DNA of 64,000 nucleotides from CAWIUB01 sp963839995 (GCA_963839995.1 CAWIXH010000017.1:186001-250000); one strand, 5' to 3'. Shown: positions 26,564 through 36,397, numbered from the stretch's first letter. Translations and numbers: made by a program. Notes: generated by a model not told the origin, from the sequence alone.

Positions 26564-27937
26564 TCACGCGGGGCCGAGCCCCCGGACGGCGGCTGCGAAC
26601 GCGTCGCCGCGCGCGGCGTAGCCGGTGAACATGTCGTACGAGGCCGCGGCGGGGGCGAGCAGCACCGTACTGCCGGGACGCGCCAACCCGGCCGCAGCCT
26701 GCACCACCTCGGTCATGGCCTCATCGTCGTCGGTGGCGACCTCGATCACGGGTACCTCGGGCGCGTGTCGTGCCAAGGCGGCGCGGATCTGGCCCCGATC
26801 CACGCCTAACAGCACGACCCCGAGCAGACGATCGGCGTACCCCCGCACCAAGTCGTCGACGGGCGCGCCCTTGAGCTGGCCGCCTGCGATCCAGACGACC
26901 GGCGCATACGCCGCAAGCGATGCCGCGGCCGCGTGCGGATTGGTCGCCTTGCTGTCGTCGACATAGCGAACACCCGCCCGGTGCGCAATCAGCTGGTTGC
27001 GGTGCGGATCGGGAACGAAATCCCGCAAGCCGTGGGCCACGGCTCCGGCCGGCACACCGTATGCCCGGGCCAGCGCGGCAGCGGCCAGCGCATTGGCCAC
27101 ATTGTGCGCCCCAGCCGGATGGACCTGCCCGGCCGCCACGAGCGGTGTGTCAGTGGAGAAGGCACGGTCGACCAGCATGCCGTCGACGACGCCGAGCTGA
27201 CCATCGTCCGGGACACCGAGCGTGACACCCACCCGGCGCCCCCGCGCGCGCGAGGCGGGGCTCGCGAACAGCTCAGCGACGTGAGGATCGTCGACATTTG
27301 CGACGGCGATCGGCCCGCCCCATACCCGGGTCTTGGTGAGCGCATAGCTGCGCATCGCGCCGTGCCAGTCCAGGTGATCGGGCGCCAGGTTGAGCAGCGC
27401 GCCGGCCGCCGGGACCACGGTGGACGACCAGTGCAATTGGAAGCTGGACAGTTCGACGGCGAGCACGTCGTAGGGCTGGGACGCGAGCACCGCATCGATG
27501 ATCGACACGCCGACATTGCCCACAGCCAGACCGCGCTCGCCCGACGCACGCACGATCGACTCCAGCATGCGGACCGTCGTTGTCTTGCCGTTCGTCCCGG
27601 TGACCGCCAACCACGGGGCGGCGGCGGAGCCGCGCAGTCGCCAGGCGAGCTCGACCTCCCCCAGCACCTCGACGCCGGCACGTGCGGCCGAGAGGAACAG
27701 CGGATGGTCGGGCCGGAACCCCGGGGATGTCACCACAAGGTCGACCCCGTCAGGCAGCCGCTCGACCGCACCCAGGAACCGGGCACCATTCGCCTCGAGC
27801 GGGGCGACGGCCGCGGTTCGCTCACGGTCGCTCAGCAACACCCGGGCACCCCGGGCGAGCAGCGCGCGGGCAGCCGCCTCGCCCGCCAGGCGCACTCCGC
27901 AGACCAGGACGGTCCGCCCGGAGAGCCAGTCAGCCAT
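26564..27937 (-). CDS. murD: UDP-N-acetylmuramoyl-L-alanine-D-glutamate ligase
   Basis: 457 residues from ATG 27937 (MADWLSGRTVLVCGV), overlapping the mraY stop by 8 bases; an ATG six codons upstream (27955) is an alternative. Cytosolic ATP-dependent ligase adding D-Glu. P-loop GTNGKTTT (about residues 114-121), LNLAPDHLDWHG and the C-terminal RYVDDSKATNPHAAAASL with WIAGGQLKG are the MurD signature regions. Part of the coupled run mraY-murD-ftsW. Confidence 0.94.
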   Translation of the reverse strand: MADWLSGRTVLVCGVRLAGEAAARALLARGARVLLSDRERTAAVAPLEANGARFLGAVERLPDGVDLVVTSPGFRPDHPLFLSAARAGVEVLGEVELAWRLRGSAAAPWLAVTGTNGKTTTVRMLESIVRASGERGLAVGNVGVSIIDAVLASQPYDVLAVELSSFQLHWSSTVVPAAGALLNLAPDHLDWHGAMRSYALTKTRVWGGPIAVANVDDPHVAELFASPASRARGRRVGVTLGVPDDGQLGVVDGMLVDRAFSTDTPLVAAGQVHPAGAHNVANALAAAALARAYGVPAGAVAHGLRDFVPDPHRNQLIAHRAGVRYVDDSKATNPHAAAASLAAYAPVVWIAGGQLKGAPVDDLVRGYADRLLGVVLLGVDRGQIRAALARHAPEVPVIEVATDDDEAMTEVVQAAAGLARPGSTVLLAPAAASYDMFTGYAARGDAFAAAVRGLGPA

Positions 27938-29024
27938 GGCCGATGAACTCGGCATAGAACAACCCCATGCCGAACGCCACGGCGAGCCCGGCGATGATCC
28001 AGAACCGCACGATGATCGTCACCTCGTGCCAGCCCGACATCTCGAAGTGGTGGTGGATCGGCGACATCTTGAACACGCGCCGTCCGACGCCGGTTCTTCG
28101 GCGGGTGTACTTGAACCAGCCGGTCTGGATGAGGCCGGACAGCGTGACGACCGCGAACAGGCCACCCAGCACGACGAGCAGCAGCTCGGTCTTGGACAGG
28201 ATGGCCATTGCGGCCATCAGCCCGCCCAGCGCCATCGACCCGGTATCGCCCATGAAGATCTGCGCGGGCGACGCGTTCCACCAGAGGAACCCGAAGCAGG
28301 CGGCCATCGCCGAGGCCGCCACGATCGCCAGGTCGAGGGGGTCGCGCACCAGATAGCAGCTGGGCAGATGGTTGGTCGGTCCGCAGGAGTTACGCGACTG
28401 GATGAACGTGATGAGCGTGTAGGCGCCGAAGACCATCGCAGACGCCCCGGCCGCCAGCCCGTCGAGTCCGTCGGTGAGATTCACCGAGTTCGCGGTGGCC
28501 GAGACGATCAGGTAGGTCAGCACGACGAACCCGAGCGTGCCGACCGTCAGCTGGCTGACGTCGCGCACGAACGAAATGCGCGTCGAGCCGGGGGCAAGTC
28601 CCAGCTTGTTGTGGAACTGCAGCGCGAGCACGCCGAAGGCGACAGCGACCAGCAGCTGACCGCCGAATTTCGCCCGCGCCCGCAAGCCGAGACTGCGCTG
28701 TCGCCTGATCTTGATGAAGTCGTCGAGGAAGCCGACAATGCCGAGGCCGACCATGACGAACAGCAGCAACAGGCCCGACACGGTGGGCGAGGCATGCGCG
28801 CTGAACAGGTCGGGGACGTGTGCCACGAAGTAGCCGAAGACCGTCGAGCCGATGATCGCGACACCGCCCATCGTCGGCGTGCCGCGCTTGACCATGTGCG
28901 CGGGTGGTCCGTCGTTGCGGATCTCCTGGCCGAACCCGTGCTCGCGGAAGAACCGCACGACCAATGGCGTGCAGAGGATCGAGCACAGCAGTGAGGCGAC
29001 GGCGGCGAGCAGGATTGTCTTCAC
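27930..29024 (-). CDS. mraY: phospho-N-acetylmuramoyl-pentapeptide transferase
   Basis: 364 residues from GTG 29024 (GTGA with murF). Integral membrane enzyme making lipid I from UDP-MurNAc-pentapeptide and undecaprenyl phosphate. Ten membrane segments; the magnesium/substrate motifs KRGTPTMGG, NLTDGLDGLAAG, FMGDTGSMALGG and MSPIHHHFE are all present. Its product would normally go to MurG, which is not encoded in this cluster. Confidence 0.96.
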   Translation of the reverse strand: MKTILLAAVASLLCSILCTPLVVRFFREHGFGQEIRNDGPPAHMVKRGTPTMGGVAIIGSTVFGYFVAHVPDLFSAHASPTVSGLLLLFVMVGLGIVGFLDDFIKIRRQRSLGLRARAKFGGQLLVAVAFGVLALQFHNKLGLAPGSTRISFVRDVSQLTVGTLGFVVLTYLIVSATANSVNLTDGLDGLAAGASAMVFGAYTLITFIQSRNSCGPTNHLPSCYLVRDPLDLAIVAASAMAACFGFLWWNASPAQIFMGDTGSMALGGLMAAMAILSKTELLLVVLGGLFAVVTLSGLIQTGWFKYTRRRTGVGRRVFKMSPIHHHFEMSGWHEVTIIVRFWIIAGLAVAFGMGLFYAEFIGHG

Positions 29025-30463
29025 TGCTCGCGTCTCCCTTCCGCAGGTTGCTCCGAGCTCGCCGACGGGGCCTGCTCGCCGAGCGCCAGTGCAACCCGCT
29101 CCAGCTTCGCCGCGCGCGACGCCTTGACCAGTACCACGTCACCGGGCCGCAGCTCGGCGTTCAGCAACCCGATTGCGGCATCGGTGTCGGCGACCCAGCT
29201 CGACTCGCCGTTCCAGGAGCCTTCCAGAGCAGCTGCCTGCGCGATCGGCCGGGCGTCGCCGCCCACCGCGATCAGGCGTGCTATGTCCAGCCGCACGGCG
29301 AGCCGGCCGACGGCGTCGTGTTCGGCCTCTGTGTCGGCTCCCAGCTCGGCCATCGGACCAAGGACGGCAACCGTGCGTGCACCCATGCCGTGGCCCATCG
29401 TCGCGAGTGTCTTCAACGCGGCTCTCATCGACTCGGGGTTAGCGTTGTAGGCGTCGTTGACGATCAGGACCCCGTCCGGGCGTTCGCTGATCTCCATCCG
29501 CCAGCGGGATCTCGGCCCTGCCCGGCCCAGCAGGTCAGCCACCTCGGCAAGGGTCAGCCCGCACTCGAGGGCGACGGCCGCGGCCGCCAAGGCATTGCCG
29601 ACCTGGTGCTCGCCGACGAGCCGCAGCGCCACCTCGGCGCCCCTGGCGCCGTTATGCAGAGCGAACGTGGGCCGGCCCAGCTCGTCCACTCGGATAGCGT
29701 CCGCCCGGACGTCGGCATCGGCCGATTCGCCGAACGTGACGACCCGGGCCGACGTTCGGGTGGCCATTTGCGCCACCAGCGGGTCGTCGGCGTTCAGGAC
29801 GGCGACGCCCCCCTCGCCGGCAGCCGGCAGCTCCTCCACGAGCTCGCCTTTCGCCTGCGCGATGGCGGCCCGCGTGCCGAACTCGCCGAGGTGAGCGGAG
29901 CCGACGTTGAGCACCACCCCGATGCGTGGCGGCGCGATTCGGGTGAGGTAGCGGATGTGCCCGATGCCGCGCGCGCTGTTCTCGAGCACGAGGAAGCGGG
30001 TGCGTACGTCGGCGAGCAACACCGTGTACGGGTGGCCGAGCTCGTTGTTGAACGAGCCGGGCGGCGCGACGGTGGGGCCGAGGTTTTCGAGCAGCTGGGC
30101 GACCAGGTCCTTGGTGGACGTCTTGCCCGATGAGCCGGTGATGCCGACGACGACCGTATCCGGCAGCCGGCCCAGGACCGCGGATGCCAGCGCGCCCAGC
30201 GCGGCCAGCGGCTCACGCACCACGATGCTGGGCGCGGAGACCCGGCGGGTAACGATCGCGGCCACCGCACCGGCTGCCAGCGCTGCCGAGACGTAGTCGT
30301 GCCCGTCGGCGTGTTCACCGCGCATGGCCAGGAACAGCCCGCCCGGAATGACCTGACGCGAATCGAACGCCACGGGTTTGTCGACCACCGCGTCCAGGTC
30401 GGCCGCGCCGTCAAGCGTCCCCTGGACGATCCCGGCGATCTCGCCCAGCGTCAGCGCAATCAT
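29021..30463 (-). CDS. murF: UDP-MurNAc-tripeptide-D-Ala-D-Ala ligase
   Basis: 480 residues; ATG 30463 overlaps the murE stop (ATGA). Cytosolic ligase that adds D-Ala-D-Ala. P-loop GITGSSGKTSTKD (about 107-119), NVGSAHLGEF and VINDAYNANPESM-like VNDAYNANPESMRAAL are family signatures. The C-terminal tail (about 20 residues, Glu/Ser-rich) is an extension beyond the core. Coupled to mraY by GTGA at its end. Confidence 0.94.
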   Translation of the reverse strand: MIALTLGEIAGIVQGTLDGAADLDAVVDKPVAFDSRQVIPGGLFLAMRGEHADGHDYVSAALAAGAVAAIVTRRVSAPSIVVREPLAALGALASAVLGRLPDTVVVGITGSSGKTSTKDLVAQLLENLGPTVAPPGSFNNELGHPYTVLLADVRTRFLVLENSARGIGHIRYLTRIAPPRIGVVLNVGSAHLGEFGTRAAIAQAKGELVEELPAAGEGGVAVLNADDPLVAQMATRTSARVVTFGESADADVRADAIRVDELGRPTFALHNGARGAEVALRLVGEHQVGNALAAAAVALECGLTLAEVADLLGRAGPRSRWRMEISERPDGVLIVNDAYNANPESMRAALKTLATMGHGMGARTVAVLGPMAELGADTEAEHDAVGRLAVRLDIARLIAVGGDARPIAQAAALEGSWNGESSWVADTDAAIGLLNAELRPGDVVLVKASRAAKLERVALALGEQAPSASSEQPAEGRREQ

Positions 30464-31980
30464 CCCGAACGCTCCACGATCGCCGCGCGCAGCACCGCCC
30501 GGTCGTCGAACGGGTGAATGACGCCCGCGATCTCCTGCCCGGTCTCGTGACCCTTGCCGGCCACGAGCACCGTGTCGCCGTCCACCGCCGCGGCCACGGC
30601 TGCGGTGATCGCGTCGGCGCGGTCACCGATCTCGATCACCTCACCGCGTTCGCCGGCCGGGACGCCGCGGGCTCCGTTCAGCATCGCCGCCCGGATCGCC
30701 GCGGGTTCCTCCGAACGCGGGTTGTCATCGGTCACGATCAGCAGGTCGGCGTGCCGCGCCGCCACCTCACCCATCACCGGTCGCTTGGCCCGGTCGCGGT
30801 CGCCGCCGCAGCCGAGCACCGCGATCAGCCGGCCCCGGGTCAGCGGCCGCAGCGCGCGCAGGGCGCTGTCGACGGCCGCGGGCTTGTGGCTGTAGTCGAC
30901 GACGGCCAGATACGGCTGCCCGACGTCGACTCGCTCCATCCGGCCGGGCACCGACGCGACCGCGATCGCAGGCGCGGCGACGTCGGGCGGGATGTCGATC
31001 GTGTGCAGGACCGCCAGCGCCAGCAGGGCATTCGCCACGTTGTACCGACCCGGGATCGCACAGCCGGCCGCCGCTTCGACGCCGGGGCCCACGGCGCGGA
31101 ACTGGATACGGCCGTCGGGGCCAACGGCGACGTCGACCGCCCGCCAGGTCGCGGGGCCGCCGGTGGTATTCACTGTCACCGCGTCAAGTTGGGCCTCGGC
31201 CAGTCGCGCGCCCCACTTGTCGTCGGTGACGACCACTGCTGTGCGGCCGCGCCCGTCGAACAGGCGGGCCTTGGCCGCGAAGTAGTCCAGCATGTCGGTG
31301 TGGAAGTCCAGGTGGTCTTGCGACAGGTTGGTGAACGCCCCGACCGCGAAGGCGATGCCGTCTGCGCGATGCAGCGCGAGGGCGTGGCTGGAGACCTCCA
31401 TCGCCACGGCCCGAGCGCCCCGTTCGGCCATCACCGCGAGTAGCGCCTGCAGGTCCGGCGCCTCCGGTGTGGTCAGACCGCCATACACCGACTCGTCGCC
31501 AACGAGCGTGCCGACCGTCCCGATCAGCCCCGAGGTGATCCCGGCCGCGGAAAGCCCAGCGCGCATCAGGTAGGTCGTCGTCGTCTTGCCGCTGGTGCCC
31601 GTGACGCCGAGTACCCGTAGGCCAGTGCTCGGTTCGCCGTAGACGGCGGCCGAGACGCGGCCGAGCCGCGCCCGCACGTCGTCCACGAGGACGGTCGGCA
31701 CGTCGGCGGGCAGTAACGCCGCGCCAGCGACGTCGGTGAGCACACCGGCCGCGCCTGCCCGCAGCGCGTCGGGCGTGAACCGAGCCCCGTGGCCCGACCG
31801 GCCGGGGACCGCGGCGAACAGGTCACCCGCACGTACCTGCCTGCTGCTGGCCGTAATGCCGGCGACGGGCAGGTCCGCGCCGACGAGCCGTCCCCCGGCG
31901 AGCCTGGCGAGCTCCGCCAGGCCGCGAGGCGCGACGTGGGTCGGCCGGGGCAGGGCGGGGACGTCAGCAGCAACCGGCAC
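30460..31980 (-). CDS. murE: UDP-MurNAc-L-Ala-D-Glu-meso-diaminopimelate ligase
   Basis: 506 residues from GTG 31980, one base after the ftsI stop; the frame is open 14 codons further, inside ftsI. P-loop GTSGKTTTT (about 128-136), SQDHLDFH with the carbamylated-lysine region FAAKARLF, and the amino-acid selector DDNPRSEEP. DNPR is the meso-diaminopimelate type, so this organism should have DAP peptidoglycan. Followed by murF with an ATGA overlap. The start is not marked by a clear ribosome site and relies on coupling. Confidence 0.93.
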   Translation of the reverse strand: MPVAADVPALPRPTHVAPRGLAELARLAGGRLVGADLPVAGITASSRQVRAGDLFAAVPGRSGHGARFTPDALRAGAAGVLTDVAGAALLPADVPTVLVDDVRARLGRVSAAVYGEPSTGLRVLGVTGTSGKTTTTYLMRAGLSAAGITSGLIGTVGTLVGDESVYGGLTTPEAPDLQALLAVMAERGARAVAMEVSSHALALHRADGIAFAVGAFTNLSQDHLDFHTDMLDYFAAKARLFDGRGRTAVVVTDDKWGARLAEAQLDAVTVNTTGGPATWRAVDVAVGPDGRIQFRAVGPGVEAAAGCAIPGRYNVANALLALAVLHTIDIPPDVAAPAIAVASVPGRMERVDVGQPYLAVVDYSHKPAAVDSALRALRPLTRGRLIAVLGCGGDRDRAKRPVMGEVAARHADLLIVTDDNPRSEEPAAIRAAMLNGARGVPAGERGEVIEIGDRADAITAAVAAAVDGDTVLVAGKGHETGQEIAGVIHPFDDRAVLRAAIVERSG

Positions 31981-31981
31981 G

Positions 31982-34069
31982 TCAGCACAGGGTAGTGCCG
32001 TACAGGCTGCGGTCCTGCGCACTGCACACGAGCAGCGGCACGTGCGTGGACAGCGAACCGGTCGGCGGGATGTGCGCGTGCTGCAGCTGATAGGTGGCGA
32101 TCTGTTTGTACAGCGGCGCAGCGACGTCGCCGCCCTCCAGTCCGTGAGCCGGATTGTCGATCATGATCGCGACCACGAACCGTGGGTGGTCGGCCGGCGC
32201 GATGCCCGCGAACGTGTCCCAGTTCATCCAGTCGCTGTAGGCGCCACCGCGTGCCGGGTCGGGCTGCTGGGCGGTCCCGGTCTTGCCTGCGATCCGGTAA
32301 CCGGGGATGGCCGCCTTCACGCCCGTTCCGCCGGGCTGGGTCACCGACTCGAGCATGGTGCGCACGGTCTGCGCGGTCCGCTGGCTCACCACCCGAACCG
32401 CGGCTGGATCCGGGGACGAGGTCGAGCCGTCCGGGCCGGTGACCGAGGAGACGATGCGGGGGGAGACGCGCACGCCGCCGTTGGCGATCGTCTGGTACAT
32501 GCCCGCCAGCTGCAGCACGGTCATCGCCTCCCCTTGGCCGATCGGCAGGTTGGCGAACGACGCGGACGACCAATCCTTCATGTCGGGCAGGATGCCGGCG
32601 CTCTCGCCGGGCAGTTCGATGCCGGTGCGCTGCCCGATGCCGAACTTGCTCTCGTACGCGTCCCAGGCGGCTGGGCCGAGCTTCTGCGCGATCTCCAGCG
32701 TGCCGACGTTGGACGACTTGGCGATGACACCGGTCGCCGTGAAGGTCTGGGTCGGGTGCCACCACGCGTCGGAGACGTTGACTCCGCCCAGCGCGATCTT
32801 GTCGGGCACGGTGACGGTGGACTGCGGGGTGATCAGGCCACGCTCGATCGCCGCGGAGAACGTCACGACCTTGTTCGCGGAGCCGGGCTCGAACACCGAC
32901 TGGATCGCCGGGTCCAGCAGCGTGTTGCTCTGGACGGTGTTCGGGTCGGCCGAGTTGAACGTCCCGGACGCCGCGAGGCTGAGCACCTGCGCGGTCCTGG
33001 CGTCCAAAATCGCCACCTGGCCGCCGCGTGCACCGGAGGCCTTGACGGCTGCATCCAGGTAGCCCTGCACCGTGTACTGCAGGTCCTGGTCGATGGTCAA
33101 CCGCACCGTGCCGCCGTTCTGCGGGTTGATGCGCTGATTCGGCCCACTCGGGTTCATGTTTCCCGCGGCATCCGAGGCGAACGTCACGCTGCCGTCTTTG
33201 CCTGCGAGCACGTCGTTGTATTGGTATTCGATGCCCGCCGCGCCTGTCCCGTCCCCATGGACGAACCCGACGATGTTCGCGGCGGTGGTCTGACCGGGGT
33301 AGTGCCGCTGGGTGGTCGGCTGCGTGTAGATGCCCTCGAGGCCTAGCTGGCCGACCTTCAGCGCGGCCTCCGGCGCGATCGCGCTGGCGACGAGGCCGTA
33401 CTTGCCGGGGAGCGACAGCACCTGTTCGACGTCGCCGATGCTGCGCCCGACCAGCGGGGAGAGCTGCACCGCGTCGCTGAGCCGGTCCACCGGCCGCACC
33501 TGGGACGGGTCGACGGTGACGTCCTGCGCGTCGTCGGTGTACGCGAGCACCGTTGCGTTGCGGTCGAGTATTTGGCCGCGCAGCGCGTGCAGGTCGACGG
33601 TGTGCACGCGCTGCGCGGCGGCTGCGGCCGCGAATCCTGCACGGTCGAGGCCTTGTAGCTGGACGAGCCGGCCACCGAGGACGACGAGCAGCAGCACGAC
33701 CGCTCCGAATCCGATGTACAGCCGGGTGCTCGTCCGGCCCAGCGAGAGCGGACGGCGGGCCGGCCGTTTCGCGACGGCCGGTCGGGGGGTGGGCCGTTCG
33801 GCAGCCGTGCGGGATGCGGATCGCGCAGACCGCGCCGGCGCTGGCGTCGGCACCGACGGCGGGGGCGCTGCCGTCGAGTGAGGCGCTGGGCGAGGCGGGG
33901 CGGCCGACCGGGGTGTCGCCGTCGGGCGCGGTGCCTCCCCCGCCGCGCCCGCGCGGGCCGGACGCGCGGGGCGCAGCGGAGTGCCGGCCCGCCCGGGGCC
34001 GGCCGGCCGCGGCGGACGCGGCACTCGTGGGCGGGGGTCCGGGGGACGGCCGTCCCGCGGCGGGTTCAC
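31982..34069 (-). CDS. ftsI: septal penicillin-binding protein 3 (transpeptidase FtsI/PbpB)
   Basis: 695 residues; GTG 34069 overlaps the ftsL stop (GTGA). The first 110 residues are a Pro/Arg/Ala-rich cytoplasmic tail, followed by one membrane helix (FGAVVLLLVVLGGRLVQLQ), a dimerisation domain and a transpeptidase domain with SxxK in EPGSANKVV (about residue 397), SSN in AKSSNVGT and KTG in AGKTGTAQQP. Class B PBP without PASTA domains; works with FtsW at the septum. The Pro-rich tail is longer than average for the family. Confidence 0.94.
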   Translation of the reverse strand: MNPPRDGRPPDPRPRVPRPPRPAGPGRAGTPLRPARPARAGAAGEAPRPTATPRSAAPPRPAPHSTAAPPPSVPTPAPARSARSASRTAAERPTPRPAVAKRPARRPLSLGRTSTRLYIGFGAVVLLLVVLGGRLVQLQGLDRAGFAAAAAAQRVHTVDLHALRGQILDRNATVLAYTDDAQDVTVDPSQVRPVDRLSDAVQLSPLVGRSIGDVEQVLSLPGKYGLVASAIAPEAALKVGQLGLEGIYTQPTTQRHYPGQTTAANIVGFVHGDGTGAAGIEYQYNDVLAGKDGSVTFASDAAGNMNPSGPNQRINPQNGGTVRLTIDQDLQYTVQGYLDAAVKASGARGGQVAILDARTAQVLSLAASGTFNSADPNTVQSNTLLDPAIQSVFEPGSANKVVTFSAAIERGLITPQSTVTVPDKIALGGVNVSDAWWHPTQTFTATGVIAKSSNVGTLEIAQKLGPAAWDAYESKFGIGQRTGIELPGESAGILPDMKDWSSASFANLPIGQGEAMTVLQLAGMYQTIANGGVRVSPRIVSSVTGPDGSTSSPDPAAVRVVSQRTAQTVRTMLESVTQPGGTGVKAAIPGYRIAGKTGTAQQPDPARGGAYSDWMNWDTFAGIAPADHPRFVVAIMIDNPAHGLEGGDVAAPLYKQIATYQLQHAHIPPTGSLSTHVPLLVCSAQDRSLYGTTLC

Positions 34070-34704
34070 CGGGGGCCCCCGGGCAGCGGGGCGCTCGAGG
34101 TCGGCGGCGCCGTGGGCTTCTTCGTCGGCGTCGGCTTGGCGATTGGTTTGCCCGCCGAGGTGGGCTGCTTGGTCGGCTTCGCCGCGGGCTTCGTCGTCGG
34201 CGGCGCAGGGGGTGCCGGGGAGGTGGCCGGGGCGGGGCTGCCGAGCACGGTGACCGTGCCGTCTTGGTGGACGGTGAGGTAGCCCGGGCTGCCGTTGGCA
34301 ACCATGCCGAGCTTCGCGGCGGCCGCGGCCAGAGCCCCCGGAGCCTGGCTGGCCGCCAGCTGCGATCTGGCCTGCTGGACGGCTGCGGCCAGGCTGGCGT
34401 TGGAGTCGAGAAGGCGCTGGCGGCGCAGTTCGGCGGCGGCGGAGGCGGTATTCAGCGCGAGCAGCAGGCACAGGCCACCGACGACCAGTCCGGTGACGAG
34501 CAGCGCGAACGGCGTCCGCCGAGGGCCAACCGGCCGGTGGTTCGGCGGTGCGGCGCTGAGGGTGGGCCGGGTCCACGGGGACGCTGCCGGCCTTTTCCGC
34601 GCTGGCTTTCCGCGATGGCCGGTCGGTGCCCGGCGGGTCCGGTGCGGCCTCGGGTCCGCTCGGCCAGGCACGGCACGGCGCGTCGCGGTCCCCGCCCGCG
34701 TCAT
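34066..34704 (-). CDS. ftsL: FtsL-like septum protein
   Basis: 212 residues; ATG 34704 overlaps the rsmH stop (ATGA). Basic N-terminal tail, one membrane helix at about residues 66-90 (LLVTGLVVGGLCLLLALNTA), a heptad-type coiled coil (AAELRRQRLLDSNASLAAAVQQ) and a long Pro/Lys/Thr-rich extracellular tail (KPTKQPT, KPTPTKKPT). The family is called from position between rsmH and ftsI and from the architecture, since FtsL sequences diverge strongly. It would stabilise FtsQ-FtsL-FtsB and activate FtsWI. Confidence 0.85.
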   Translation of the reverse strand: MTRAGTATRRAVPGRADPRPHRTRRAPTGHRGKPARKRPAASPWTRPTLSAAPPNHRPVGPRRTPFALLVTGLVVGGLCLLLALNTASAAAELRRQRLLDSNASLAAAVQQARSQLAASQAPGALAAAAAKLGMVANGSPGYLTVHQDGTVTVLGSPAPATSPAPPAPPTTKPAAKPTKQPTSAGKPIAKPTPTKKPTAPPTSSAPLPGGPR

Positions 34705-35756
34705 GCCGGGATCCGGATGCGTTCAGCTGCTCGCAGCCGCACCGACGCTGCGCGAGGGTTGGCAGCCACCTCGGCCTCGCTGGCCGGTTCGCCGCGGGTG
34801 AGCAGGCGCAACTGCGGCCCCCGCTCCGCTAGGGACACCGGCAGGTCCGCCGGGGTCGTGTCGTGAGCCAGCGCCGCGAAGCTTCGTTTGACGAGCCGGT
34901 CCTCGAGTGAGTGGTAGGACAGCACCACGATCCGCCCATTTGTCCGCAGCGCGTCGAGTGCGGCCGGAATCGCGGCACGCAGCGCGTCCAGCTCGCCGTT
35001 GACCTCGATGCGCAGCGCTTGGAACGTGCGCTTGGCTGGGTGCCCGCCAGTGCGCCGGGTGGCCGCCGGTATCGCGTCGCGGACCAGCTCGGCCAGCCGG
35101 GCCGTCGACTTCAGCGGCGCCCGGCGGCGCTCGCGGTCGATGGCCGCCGCAATCCGCTGCGCAAACCGCTCCTCGCCGTAGTCGCGCAGGACCCGAGCCA
35201 GCTCGACGACCGGATATCCGTTCACGACGTCGGCGGCTGTGGCGCCCCGCCCCTGGTCCATCCGCATGTCGAGTGGGGCGTCCTGCGCGTAGGCGAAGCC
35301 TCGCTCCACGACATCCAGCTGCAGGGATGAAACGCCGAGGTCGAACAGAATGCCGTCGACGCCGTAGCGTCGCGGCAGCCCCAGGCCCGCGAGGACGTCG
35401 GGCATCTGGTCGTACACCGCGTGGACGAGGTGCAGTCGCGCACCGAAGCCGGCTAGCCGGGCCTCGCTGCGCGCGAGCGCTTCCGGGTCGCGATCCAGGC
35501 CGATCAGGGTGAGCTGCGGATGTGCCGCGAGCAATGCCTCGGCGTGGCCACCGAGGCCCAGGGTGGCGTCCACGACGACCGATGGCCGGCCGGTGAGCGC
35601 AGGTGCGAGCAGCCCGAGCACCCGGTCGAGCAGGACGGAAACGTGCCGCACGGACTCGCCGGTGCCGGGCTCTCCCGTCGGCGACGGGGGGTGTCCTGGT
35701 TTGCTGAGGCGCCTGGGCCTACGGTCGGCGCGCCACTTGCGGTGGCTCTCGTCCAT
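34701..35756 (-). CDS. rsmH: 16S rRNA (cytosine-1402-N4)-methyltransferase
   Basis: 351 residues from ATG 35756. Class I SAM-dependent methyltransferase formerly MraW. A 40-residue basic lead-in (HRKWRADRRPRRL) precedes the core RHVSVLLDRVLGLL, the SAM loop VVDATLGLGGHAEALL, DGILFDLGVSSLQLD, FAYAQDAPLDMRMD and SYHSLEDRLVK. The frame stays open to 36056 without family similarity. The gap of 209 bases to the mraZ stop holds no gene I can support. First of the coupled division genes after mraZ. Confidence 0.94.
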   Translation of the reverse strand: MDESHRKWRADRRPRRLSKPGHPPSPTGEPGTGESVRHVSVLLDRVLGLLAPALTGRPSVVVDATLGLGGHAEALLAAHPQLTLIGLDRDPEALARSEARLAGFGARLHLVHAVYDQMPDVLAGLGLPRRYGVDGILFDLGVSSLQLDVVERGFAYAQDAPLDMRMDQGRGATAADVVNGYPVVELARVLRDYGEERFAQRIAAAIDRERRRAPLKSTARLAELVRDAIPAATRRTGGHPAKRTFQALRIEVNGELDALRAAIPAALDALRTNGRIVVLSYHSLEDRLVKRSFAALAHDTTPADLPVSLAERGPQLRLLTRGEPASEAEVAANPRAASVRLRAAERIRIPA

Positions 35757-35965
35757 GGGGCGTGTTGTCTTCCCTGTCTCGTGGCGTGCGGTTGGGGTCG
35801 CGGACGTCCTATCTGGTCCCCACCCGTCCGGCCCGCCAGCTCGGCTGGCGTCCTGGCACCGGGGAAGGTGCGCCAGGTCGTCACCGCCGGCGGCGACGGG
35901 AGGAGGCCGGATGGGACGTCGGCCGGGTCGCGCGTAGAGGGCTATCGACAGGTCTGGCCCGAAGG

Positions 35966-36397
35966 TCACAGCAGTCCGGGCAACACCTCCTCCGCGGCCT
36001 CGGCGAACACCTGCTCGGTGCTGTCGAGATAGGCCTGCCACGCCGACGCGTCCCACACCTCGACGCGGGTGTTCGCGCCGATCACGGCACAGTCCTTGGA
36101 CAAACCGGCGTAGTGGCGCAACGGCTGCGGGACCGTGATGCGGCCCTGCCCGTCGGGTACCTCATTGGACGCGCTGGCGAAGAACACTCGGCTGTAATCG
36201 CGTACCCGCCGATCGGTGACCGGTGCTGTGCGCAGCAGCTCGGTCAGCCGGCCGAACTCGGCGATCGGGAATACAAAAAGGCACCGCTCCTGCCCTTTGG
36301 TGATCACCAGGCCACCTTCGAGCTCGGCGCGAAACCGGGCCGGCAGCGCGAGCCGGCCCTTGTCGTCCAGACGCGGGGTGTGCGTCCCGAGGAACAC
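35966..36397 (-). CDS. mraZ: MraZ transcriptional regulator
   Basis: 143 residues from GTG 36397, with a strong ribosome site GGGAGGTGG; identical in length to M. tuberculosis MraZ. Two AbrB-like repeats: VFLGTHTPRLDDKGRLALPA and, later, EVPDGQGRITVPQPLRHYAGL, each with the DxxGR motif. MraZ forms a ring that binds spaced TGGGN repeats upstream of its own gene and represses the dcw operon. The exact operator is present (see 36432-36473). The longer frame (ATG 36457) would run over that operator. Confidence 0.96.
   Translation of the reverse strand: MFLGTHTPRLDDKGRLALPARFRAELEGGLVITKGQERCLFVFPIAEFGRLTELLRTAPVTDRRVRDYSRVFFASASNEVPDGQGRITVPQPLRHYAGLSKDCAVIGANTRVEVWDASAWQAYLDSTEQVFAEAAEEVLPGLL

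Noticed and set aside
31566..34301. 911-codon minus-strand ORF in ftsI
   Set aside because: Shares DNA with ftsI and murE in another frame; Arg/Pro noise, except where it reads the murE frame-shifted start.
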